Assembly: GCA_050184225.1 (NCBI GenBank)
Contig: JBFXAN010000050.1
Location: 1-40,594, forward strand
Source: JBFXAN01 sp050184225
GTDB taxonomy: Bacteria > Chloroflexota > Dehalococcoidia > CAUJGQ01
Direction of reading: 5' to 3'
DNA length: 40,594 nucleotides
Below are positions 15,730 to 22,913 of the stretch, piece after piece. Under the pieces are notes generated by a model. It was not told the DNA's origin and did not search any database. It worked only from the letters and a program-made list of their open reading frames with translations. Positions within the stretch are counted from its first letter, which is position 1, and each line of letters begins with the position of its first letter. Made by a program: the position numbers and the translations under genes.

Positions 15730-16934
15730 GCGGCCTCAGCCTCCTCGCACCGGTCAGTATCGGTCAGCGCGATGCGCTGCGGGCGACGCTGCTCGGTGCC
15801 GCGCGGTTGCCGGTGTATGCTGAGTTGTTCAGTCGCTCCGGGATCGAGGAGAGCCTGATCCGGGCGGAGCCGATGCGGGCGCTCGCGCGGTTGCCCCTGT
15901 TTGCCGGTGAGATGCAGGCACGGCTGACGCGAGAGGCATTGGAGCAGCGGCGGTTTGACCTGGGTGGTGTCGAGCTGAGTTCGGGGACGGGCGGCACGCC
16001 GAAGCGGCGCGTGCTCAGCGAAGAGGATCTTGCGCTCGATGCCGCGCTGCTGACCCGACTGCTGCACCTGGCGGGCGTTCGGGCCGGCGATCGGGTAACG
16101 GCGATCGAGTTGTCGGTGACGCCGCTCGCGGTTGCATTCCTCGAAGGGTGCGAGCGACTGGGGGTACGGGAGAGCACGGCGCTCGCCTGGCGGCCGGGTG
16201 CAGATCTATCCTCGCTGCACCGACTGGCGCCGAGCGTGCTGATCGCGCCGCCAAGCCTGCTGAAGCTGATCGCGCCGCTGCCTTCGGGTTTGCCTCTGGT
16301 GATCTACAACGGCGATCGATTGGATGGCGAAACGGCGGCGCGGTTGCGTGGGGCGGGGATAGGGGTGCGCTCGCTGTACGGACTGACGGAGACGTCGGCG
16401 CTTGGCATCAGTTGTGCGACGGAGTGTGGCGTTCACCTCTCGCCGGAGCAGGCGTTGTTCGAGTTGCGTTCGCTGGATGCGGATCACGAACTGATCGTGA
16501 CGACGCTCGGCTATTCGATGCCACTGCTCCGCTATCCCACCGGCGACCGGGTGCGGCCGGTTGTCGGTGCGTGTTCGTGCGGGTCGTCGTGGCCGCGGGT
16601 GGAGGTGTTGGGACGGCTGGGGGCACGCTTCTCGCTGTTCGAGATCGAGTTGAGTGTGGACGAACTGGCGGCATACCTCGGCCTGGGTGATGCGTCGCTC
16701 CAGGTGGTGCTCGACGATGGGCTGGGGGGGCGCGTGCGGATGACGCTGCGGCCGGGGACGGAGAGTCGGGATCGATGGCGGGCGATGCGCCGGCGGTTGG
16801 CGACGCACCCGCTGCTCGACTACCTGGTGGCGGCGCGATTGATTCAGGTTCAGTTCCGTCCGCTGGAGTCCGCGGTGGGGCGAAAGCTGACGCCGCTGGT
16901 GGACCGGCGCGGGAGAGCGGCCGATGCAGGCTGA
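15726..16934 (+). CDS. PaaK-like adenylate-forming ligase
   Basis: A 402-aa adenylation protein of the phenylacetate-CoA ligase family. The P-loop SSGTGGTPK is at 85-93, LYGLTETSALG is the adenine-binding A5 motif, LRYPTGDRVRPV holds the hinge Asp/Arg, and GRKLTPLVDRRG near the C-terminus may provide the terminal catalytic Lys. CSCGSSWPR is the short Cys pair seen in PaaK relatives. It should activate a carboxylic acid as an acyl-AMP and perhaps an acyl-CoA; the acid is unknown. The GTG at 15726 overlaps the stop of the degenerate partner, and the stop overlaps the start of the GNAT-like gene. The three are therefore strictly operonic and lead into the SecA paralogue. Confidence 0.78.
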   Translation: MSGLSLLAPVSIGQRDALRATLLGAARLPVYAELFSRSGIEESLIRAEPMRALARLPLFAGEMQARLTREALEQRRFDLGGVELSSGTGGTPKRRVLSEEDLALDAALLTRLLHLAGVRAGDRVTAIELSVTPLAVAFLEGCERLGVRESTALAWRPGADLSSLHRLAPSVLIAPPSLLKLIAPLPSGLPLVIYNGDRLDGETAARLRGAGIGVRSLYGLTETSALGISCATECGVHLSPEQALFELRSLDADHELIVTTLGYSMPLLRYPTGDRVRPVVGACSCGSSWPRVEVLGRLGARFSLFEIELSVDELAAYLGLGDASLQVVLDDGLGGRVRMTLRPGTESRDRWRAMRRRLATHPLLDYLVAARLIQVQFRPLESAVGRKLTPLVDRRGRAADAG

Positions 16935-17583
16935 GCCGGTGGTCCGATGGGCGCAGTCGGATACGGACGTGGATGTGGCCCATGCGTTGTTCGTGCGGCG
17001 GATCGGGACGGGGCTGGTCGAGGATCGGACGAGCTTCCAGCGCAGCGCGACCGTAGAGACGGCGGATTGGGCGCCGCGGCTCGGTCTGGTTGAGATGGGC
17101 GGCCGGCTCGTCGGGGCGCAGTTGGGTGGATTGTTGCCGGCGGTGGGGATGCTGTCGCTGCCGTATACGGCAGTGGCTGAGGAGTTCGAGGGGCGGGGGA
17201 TCTACCGGCAGCTAAAGGAGGCGATGCTCGAACAACTACGGCGCGATGCCCGCAAGCGAGGGCTGCCAGAACCGTCGGGGAACGTATCAGAAGAAGTGAC
17301 CGGTAGCGCCCAATACCGGCGCAAGGTGGAGCGCGGCATCGCCGTTGTGTTGCCGGTTGTGTACCACTCACCGGCGGCGCAGGGGCTGCCAGAGACGATG
17401 CTGGCGCTCACCTATGAGCCGCTGACGGATGCAGGGCCTCCCTCGTCACCCGAGATGCTGCGGGCGCTGGTCGCTGCCGTTTATCGCGGGCTGTATGGCA
17501 TCGCCGAACCGGAGCGGGATCCCACGTTCCAGCGAGTTGTCGCTACGATCGGGCGGATTCCTCGTGCGTCGTCGGGCGCGTGA
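16924..17583 (+). CDS. GNAT-like acyltransferase
   Basis: A 219-aa protein whose middle looks like a GNAT domain: RLVGAQLGGLLPAVGMLSLPYTAVAEEFEGRGIYRQLKEAMLEQL has the beta4 strand followed by an acyl-CoA binding motif of the R/Q-x-x-G-x-G/A type (here EGRGIYRQL). The C-terminus lacks a clear final GNAT strand, so divergence is marked. It overlaps the adenylase by 11 nt and ends 12 nt before the SecA paralogue. If the adenylase makes an acyl-CoA or acyl-AMP, this protein is a natural candidate to pass the acyl group to an amine; that is inference from order only. Confidence 0.65.
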   Translation: MQAEPVVRWAQSDTDVDVAHALFVRRIGTGLVEDRTSFQRSATVETADWAPRLGLVEMGGRLVGAQLGGLLPAVGMLSLPYTAVAEEFEGRGIYRQLKEAMLEQLRRDARKRGLPEPSGNVSEEVTGSAQYRRKVERGIAVVLPVVYHSPAAQGLPETMLALTYEPLTDAGPPSSPEMLRALVAAVYRGLYGIAEPERDPTFQRVVATIGRIPRASSGA

Positions 17584-17595
17584 TACGTTGGCGGC

Positions 17596-20292
17596 ATGGC
17601 GAAGACAAGGGCATCACCCGGACGGTGGCTGAGCGGCGACATCGAGCGGCAACTCGTGGACGTGCAGGCAGCGATCGAGCGGCATCTGCGTGTGCCGGGG
17701 ACGGACCGCGCGCTCGTGCCGTATCCGGAGCAGGTGGCCGGGGCGCGCGGACTGCTGCGTGGCTCCGTGGTCGAGATGGCGACCGGCGAGGGAAAGACGG
17801 TGACGGCCGGCTTCGCGGCGGCGGTCTGGGCGCGTGCGGGGCCGGTGCATATCGCCACTGCCAACGCCTACCTGGCGGCGCGGGATGCCGCCTGGCTGGA
17901 GCCGGTATATGCCGATCTTGGGCTGCGTGTCGGTGTGGTGGCAGCGGAGCACACGGCGGCGCAGCGGCAGGCGCAGTACGCGCGGGATATCGTCTATAGC
18001 ACGCTGAGCGAGTTCGGATTTGACTACCTGCGGGACCGGATGGTGAAGCAGTTGCAGGATCGCGTGCAGGTGCGCGGCCTCGGCGCGCTGATCGTGGACG
18101 AGGCGGATCTGCTGCTGATCGACGAGGCGCGCACGCCGCTGGTGATCGCACGGGCCGCGCCGGAGGGTGAGGGGCCGGACCTGCCGGCGCTGGCGCGGTT
18201 GGTCGAGGGGTTGCAGGCCGAGCAGGTAGAGCGGGCGGCCGCCAAGATCGCGGTACTGCGAGGGCTGCGGCCGCGCAGTTTCGATGCGGCGGTGGTGGCG
18301 GCGCAGCTGCGACGGGGTGCGCCGCGCGATCCGGCGGTGGCGGCGCTGTTCGCCGAGCGGCCGGGGCTGATCCGCGCCGCCGAGCGGGCCGACCGCGAAT
18401 TGAAGGGCGGCGACCGCTGGATGCTCGACGACGGGTTGCTCTTCGCCGTGGACGAACGCGGACGCATCGCCTACCTGACGGGTGACGGTCAGGCGTGGAT
18501 CGAGGCGCGCACCGGTCCGCTGTTTGCGCAACCGGAGCAGACGGCACAGACCCTGGCGGCACTGCACAACCTGATCCTCGCCTACGCGTTGTTTCAGCGG
18601 GACCGGGACTACCTCGTGCGAGACGGGCGGGTCGTGCTGATCGAGCAGGCGACCGGCCGCAGCGCGGAGAGCCGCCGCTACATGCGCGGTCTGCACGCCG
18701 CTCTAGAGGTGAAGGAGTTGGGCGGCGTGCTGGAAGAGGCAGAAACGCTCGCTCAGATCAGCGTGCAGGGGCTGGTCCGGCTATACCAGCGGCGGGCGGG
18801 AATGACGGGCACGGCACAGCCCGCCGCCGGCGAGTTCCAGCGGATGTACGAGATGCCGGTCGAGGTGATCCCGCGCCACCGGCCGGACCGGCGGGTGAAC
18901 CTGCCGCCGCGCCTCTACCGGACGGCGGCCGAGGTCGATGCGGTGGTGCTGGCTGACCTTGCCGAGGCGCATGCGCTGGGGCGGCCGGTGCTGGTAGGTA
19001 CATCCGACGTTGCCCGTTCGGAGCGGCTGAGCGCGCGGCTCGCGGCGGCAGGAGTGCCGCATGTGGTGCTGAACGCGCGGGAGCATGAGCGGGAGGCGTC
19101 GATCATCGCCGAGGCAGGGCGGGAGGGGGCGATCGTGATCGCGACGGCAATGGCGGGCCGGGGCACTGACATCCGGTTGCATCCCGACCTCGACGCGCGG
19201 CTGGTCGAGCGCGCCGTCGCCGAGGTACGGCGCCGGACCGAATCGGGTCCGGTGCGCGTGATCGGTGCCTCGGCGGGTGCGACGGAGGCGATGCGTGCGG
19301 CGATCGGGAAGGATGGCGCGCTGCAGCTGATGCCGGATCGCCGGCGGCATTCGTTGCTCGTCGTGGCGCGTGATGGCGACGCGGGCCAGGAGGAGCGGTC
19401 GATGCTCTTCGTGGCGCTCGGACTCACGGTGATCGCGACCGAGCCGGGAAGCGGGCGCCGGCTGGACGAGCAGCTTCGCGGGCGGGCAGGACGGCAGGGT
19501 GATGAAGGGCTGACGAAGCTGTATGCATCGCTGGAGGATGAGACGCTGCGATATTACGGCGATCCGGGGATGCGGATGCGCGCTCTCCGCAGTCTGGGCG
19601 GAAGGCCGTATCTGGAGGGTCGCGCCGCCAACCGGCTGATCGCCGATGCTCAGGAGCGAGCGGAACGATTGCATGCGGGACAGCGGCAGCAATTGTTCAA
19701 GCTGGACGATGTCCTGGAGGCGCAGCGCCGCGCGTTCGTGCGTGCCTATGACGCCGTGTTGACGCATCCGGCTGCTGATGATCTGATCCGTGGCTTCGCC
19801 GCAGAGGTCGCGGCAGGCGAAGCGGCATCCCGGTCGGCAGAACGCGCGGCCTGGCCGGCATGGCTAGATGGCATCACCGTCCGCTACGGCCTGGCAGCGG
19901 ATGCGCTGGCAGAGGCTGTGGTGAATGGTCTCGTAGGCAGTGACGATCTCGCGGCGATCGTTCGGGCGAGGCTTGAGGATCGGTTGGCGCGGATGAGCGG
20001 CGAGTGGGGAGAGCGCTGGCCGGAGGTGGTGCGGTCGGTGCTGTTGCAGACGGCGACGGAGCAGTGGGCCGCGCACGTCGATTCGCTGGGAGAGGTGCAG
20101 CAGCAGGCGCCGACGCTGTTCTCGTTCCTGTCGGCGCCGATCGAGATCTCGTACGCACGCGAGGCCAACCGGCGCTATGCCGGGTTCACCTGGCTTGTGC
20201 AGGCGGAGACGCTCGCCAATCTGCTGACGTTGCCGCTACCCTACGAACGACCGCTGTCACTTGTTGGGACGGCGGCGGCAGGCGGGTTCTGA
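17596..20292 (+). CDS. secA2: SecA paralogue (accessory SecA2-type translocase ATPase)
   Basis: An 898-aa DEAD-motor protein clearly of the SecA family. Walker A is MATGEGKT (61-68), VDEADLLLIDEARTPLVI is at 167-184, and a preprotein-binding region and RAGMTGTAQP follow. MAGRGTDIRL and QLRGRAGRQGDEG complete the second motor domain. It differs from housekeeping SecA in several ways. The first ~50 residues are reduced, about 75 extra residues separate GRGTDI from QLRGRAGR, the usual GTERHESRR reads ATEPGSGRR, and there is no C-terminal Cys-x-Cys zinc tail. It probably drives export of a restricted set of substrates via SecYEG. It starts 12 nt after the GNAT-like gene with a weak ribosome binding site. 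Confidence 0.88.
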   Translation: MAKTRASPGRWLSGDIERQLVDVQAAIERHLRVPGTDRALVPYPEQVAGARGLLRGSVVEMATGEGKTVTAGFAAAVWARAGPVHIATANAYLAARDAAWLEPVYADLGLRVGVVAAEHTAAQRQAQYARDIVYSTLSEFGFDYLRDRMVKQLQDRVQVRGLGALIVDEADLLLIDEARTPLVIARAAPEGEGPDLPALARLVEGLQAEQVERAAAKIAVLRGLRPRSFDAAVVAAQLRRGAPRDPAVAALFAERPGLIRAAERADRELKGGDRWMLDDGLLFAVDERGRIAYLTGDGQAWIEARTGPLFAQPEQTAQTLAALHNLILAYALFQRDRDYLVRDGRVVLIEQATGRSAESRRYMRGLHAALEVKELGGVLEEAETLAQISVQGLVRLYQRRAGMTGTAQPAAGEFQRMYEMPVEVIPRHRPDRRVNLPPRLYRTAAEVDAVVLADLAEAHALGRPVLVGTSDVARSERLSARLAAAGVPHVVLNAREHEREASIIAEAGREGAIVIATAMAGRGTDIRLHPDLDARLVERAVAEVRRRTESGPVRVIGASAGATEAMRAAIGKDGALQLMPDRRRHSLLVVARDGDAGQEERSMLFVALGLTVIATEPGSGRRLDEQLRGRAGRQGDEGLTKLYASLEDETLRYYGDPGMRMRALRSLGGRPYLEGRAANRLIADAQERAERLHAGQRQQLFKLDDVLEAQRRAFVRAYDAVLTHPAADDLIRGFAAEVAAGEAASRSAERAAWPAWLDGITVRYGLAADALAEAVVNGLVGSDDLAAIVRARLEDRLARMSGEWGERWPEVVRSVLLQTATEQWAAHVDSLGEVQQQAPTLFSFLSAPIEISYAREANRRYAGFTWLVQAETLANLLTLPLPYERPLSLVGTAAAGGF

Positions 20293-20295
20293 ATC

Positions 20296-20352
20296 CGGTA
20301 CAATAGAGGGACTGGTACTCCCGTGTTGTCACCCGGCGGTCGCAGTACCAGT
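20296..20352 (+). promoter_or_regulatory. Promoter -10 candidate and leader hairpin before the lipoprotein gene
   Basis: TACAAT (20299-20304) just after the SecA stop resembles a -10 box, though no convincing -35 is seen 17 nt upstream. ACTGGTACT (20311-20319) pairs exactly with AGTACCAGT (20344-20352) across 24 nt in the 5' leader of the lipoprotein gene. This may be a regulatory hairpin or a terminator for the SecA transcript. Confidence 0.4.
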
Positions 20353-20372
20353 GTGAAAGTGAAGGTTCGAAC

Positions 20373-21239
20373 ATGGTTCGCGTGGCGCCGGTTGCAGAAA
20401 CCGGCCAGGGTTCAACCCCGCTCTATCGACGGCCCAGCCGTCTGCGCCGGCTTGGTGCGCTGCTGCTCACCGCCGGCGGCGCGCTCGCGGTCGCTTGTGG
20501 GATCGGCGGCGGCGAGAAGGCCGACGATCCCGGTCAGGTGTGGCTGGAGACGGACGGCGCCTCCGGCCGGATCAATATGGATGACGTGCAGCAGGCCTAC
20601 CGCGACGCCTACGGGTCCGACGGCTTCGACGTAACGAAGTTCGAGAATCGCGTCAACGAGATCTACGAGGGCGACAATCCCGTCGTCATCGACGTTACAC
20701 GTGACGACGCCAACGCGACGATCACCGGCTGGGAAGACCTGAACGGGGATAAGACGCCGGTCGATGGTCAGGATGACAAGCTGTTCACGATCACGCAGGA
20801 GTTGAAGGACGGCGGCAACTACACGACGCAGGGTCACGGGGCGAACGGGTATTATCACTCGGTCAACCCGTTCGGCGGGTTCTTCACCGGCCTGCTGATT
20901 GGCAACCTGCTGACGGGTGGCTTCGGCAACCGCTACGTCACACCGCCCGCGCGCTATGACGACATCAGTTCTTCGCGCACCGCGTATCGCAACAGCAGCG
21001 GCTACGCGGCGCAGCAGGCACGGAACTCGGCCTACGGCAGCAGCCTGTCGTCCCGCTACGGCAACGCTGCCGCGGCTTCGAGCGTCAGCGCGGCTCGCAG
21101 CTCGTATCAGTCGCGGCAGATCAACAGCGGCGGCTTCCGCTCGAGTGGTAGCAGTTCGCGCAGCATCAGCAGTGGCGCCAAGGCTGGCACATCAGGCGGC
21201 GGCAGCATCAGCGGCGGCGGCGGGCGGCTCGCGCTTTAG
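20373..21239 (+). CDS. Putative lipoprotein with Ser/Gly/Arg-rich C-terminal tail
   Basis: A 288-aa protein. It has a basic N-terminus (YRRPSRLRRLG), a hydrophobic stretch (ALLLTAGGALAVA) and C42 in AVAC-G, which fit a lipobox, with the mature protein anchored outside the membrane. Residues 50-140 form an acidic globular region (VWLETDGASGRINMDDVQQAYRDA onward). A short hydrophobic Gly-rich stretch follows (FGGFFTGLLIGNLLTGGFG). The last 100 residues are almost entirely Ser, Gly, Arg, Tyr, Ala and Asn, with repeated SSR/SSY/RSS patterns, and are probably disordered. It lies 80 nt after the SecA paralogue and is a plausible export substrate or partner, but the family was not recognised. Confidence 0.72.
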   Translation: MVRVAPVAETGQGSTPLYRRPSRLRRLGALLLTAGGALAVACGIGGGEKADDPGQVWLETDGASGRINMDDVQQAYRDAYGSDGFDVTKFENRVNEIYEGDNPVVIDVTRDDANATITGWEDLNGDKTPVDGQDDKLFTITQELKDGGNYTTQGHGANGYYHSVNPFGGFFTGLLIGNLLTGGFGNRYVTPPARYDDISSSRTAYRNSSGYAAQQARNSAYGSSLSSRYGNAAAASSVSAARSSYQSRQINSGGFRSSGSSSRSISSGAKAGTSGGGSISGGGGRLAL

Positions 21240-21254
21240 TCGCCGGCCGCCTCT

Positions 21255-21326
21255 CCTGGGAGCGCGGGCAGGATGCCCGCAATGGCGGTCAAGCGACTAT
21301 GCGGGCAGGATGCCCGCGCTCCCAGG
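21255..21326. repeat. Dispersed hairpin repeat, family A, copy 2
   Basis: Ends CCTGGGAGCGCGGGCA (from 21255) and GCCCGCGCTCCCAGG (to 21326) are complementary; the inner GCAGGATGC boxes appear in the same orientation in both arms, interrupting the stem. It lies between the lipoprotein stop and the next gene's GTG start, and an in-frame reading through it accounts for a spurious N-terminal extension of that gene. Confidence 0.8.
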
Positions 21327-21353
21327 GATGCGCATGACCGGAGCGGATCGACT

Positions 21354-22451
21354 GTGGCCGATGAGTACGAGAAGGACATCGACGGGGTGGTGCTGGACTA
21401 CATGCCCAGCGATATCGGCGATTACGCCGGTACAGACTTCGACCTACGCATCACCTTCGGCGATGACCCGCTCGATACCGCCTTCTGGGTGACGGTTCCG
21501 GGGAAGGCGGAGGGACTGACCCTGCGAGAGCTGATCCAGCAGTACCTGATGGGGGAGTCGCGCGAGGACCGTGAGCGGATCACGGCCAATCTCGACACCG
21601 AGACGAACCCGGATCTGCCGGAACTGTACCTCGCTATTCGCCGCGCCTTCGACGATATGCAGAAGGGGAAGGCGATTGTCAGGTTCCACATCAACAAGGG
21701 GCCGCCCGACGTCAGCCTGGACGACCGGCTGGCACGGCACTTCAGCCGCGCCTACTCACAGGAGTACGGGCTTGACTACCGGCTGATCGACCTGGTGCTG
21801 CAGGTAACGGACCTGCCTCGTCTCTCGATCCCGCCCGCGCGACAGGCGGAGCAGATGCGCGAGTTGCGGTTCGTGCTGCTGCTGTACCTAATGGACCGCT
21901 ACGGCCAGGACTTTGTGTTCGAGGGGCAGGACCTGGACACGACTGGGATCGAGGCGGTGGCCGACTGGGCGGTGACGAAGGGCTGGCTCGACCTCTCGGC
22001 GAAGGATGTGCGCGGCGAATACAAACCGGTCTACAGCCGCACGCAGGAGGGCAACAAGCTGCTGCGCGCGCTGGTGCGTGAGACCGACGACCTGATCAAG
22101 AACTACGACCAGTTCGGCGACGTGACGCTGACCGAGGAGTCGCCGCGCTTCCACACCGGACGCGGCGAGGATCTGCGCATTTGGGTGTACCAGGCGGAGA
22201 ACGTCGACCCGGTGCGGGCTGCCTTCCTGATGAACATCGAGAACGGGTTCTACGACCGCACCTGGCGGCAGGTGTTCGGTGACGACGCCTTCTATCGCGA
22301 GCTGATTATGATCGCGGGAGCGGAGCCGCCGGTGACACCACAGAAGCTGGATCGCATTATTCGGGCCGGCAAAGAGTGGGCGACAAAACGGCGGGGTGAG
22401 GTGCGACGCTCGGCCCGCGCGCAGGAACTCTGGGACGACGAGCGCTCCTGA
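21354..22451 (+). CDS. Conserved-looking protein of unknown function (365 aa)
   Basis: I do not recognise this protein. It is acidic and soluble, with no signal peptide or membrane segment. An N-terminal region (about 18-60: FDLRITFGDDPLDTAFWVTVPGKAEGLTLRELIQQYL) has the strand-strand-helix order of a small beta-grasp domain, but that is speculative. The middle is helix-rich (MRELRFVLLLYLMDRYGQDF) and the C-terminus basic (WATKRRGEVRRSARAQE). The GTG at 21354 has GGAG about ten bases upstream; earlier in-frame codons come from the hairpin repeat. It follows the lipoprotein gene on the same strand and converges on a DUF350 membrane gene, so an envelope-associated role is possible. Confidence 0.7.
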   Translation: MADEYEKDIDGVVLDYMPSDIGDYAGTDFDLRITFGDDPLDTAFWVTVPGKAEGLTLRELIQQYLMGESREDRERITANLDTETNPDLPELYLAIRRAFDDMQKGKAIVRFHINKGPPDVSLDDRLARHFSRAYSQEYGLDYRLIDLVLQVTDLPRLSIPPARQAEQMRELRFVLLLYLMDRYGQDFVFEGQDLDTTGIEAVADWAVTKGWLDLSAKDVRGEYKPVYSRTQEGNKLLRALVRETDDLIKNYDQFGDVTLTEESPRFHTGRGEDLRIWVYQAENVDPVRAAFLMNIENGFYDRTWRQVFGDDAFYRELIMIAGAEPPVTPQKLDRIIRAGKEWATKRRGEVRRSARAQELWDDERS

Positions 22452-22469
22452 GCCACGAAACGGGAGTTC

Positions 22470-22505
22470 ACCACCAAGACACCAAGTCAAAGGAGTCTTG
22501 GTGGT
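22470..22505. terminator. Stem-loop between convergent genes
   Basis: ACCACCAAGAC (22470-22480) pairs exactly with GTCTTGGTGGT (22495-22505) around a 14-nt loop, in the 66-bp gap between the unknown 365-aa gene and the DUF350 gene, which face each other. A bidirectional terminator is likely. Confidence 0.7.
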
Positions 22506-22517
22506 TGATTCTCGCCG

Positions 22518-22739
22518 TTAGGAGACGACGATCTGGGCGACGGTATAGAAGATGCCGAGGACGAAGGCGCCGCCGAGGACACCAGCGGCGACGTTGTTTT
22601 CTTCCTTGATCTCGCGGATCAGGTCATAGCGGCGGCCGGCGATCTCGAAGACGATCAGTGCCAACGCGACGGCGACGGCCGAGTAGAGAATGATCAGGCC
22701 GACGTTCTCGAAGAAATCACGAACATCATCACCAGACAT
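22518..22739 (-). CDS. DUF350 family small membrane protein
   Basis: A 73-aa protein with two hydrophobic helices (about 14-33 and 50-70) joined by a polar loop holding EIAGRRYDLIREIKEENNVAAGV, the charged E-x-x-x-x-N-x-A-A pattern typical of DUF350 (YjfL-like) subunits. DUF350 proteins are inner-membrane proteins of unknown function that in many bacteria sit with lipoproteins and stress-linked envelope genes; the lipoprotein at 20373 is three genes away. The ATG at 22739 has GAGAGGC seven bases upstream. It is shorter than the 130-residue double-repeat members, so it is a single-repeat version. Confidence 0.82.
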   Translation of the reverse strand: MSGDDVRDFFENVGLIILYSAVAVALALIVFEIAGRRYDLIREIKEENNVAAGVLGGAFVLGIFYTVAQIVVS

Positions 22740-22913
22740 CGATTGCCTCTCTGCGCCGCCGGGGCGGCGGGTGTTCTGCTTCGTCTCCCGTTGGATGAAC
22801 GGCCGCGCCAGCCGTCCGCGCCATCATAGCCCAGGGCGGGGGTTCCAACGCAGTGTGAAACCCGTGGTTATGTCTCAAATGGAGGCCACGGCGATGAGCC
22901 GTCGGCAGGGCGC

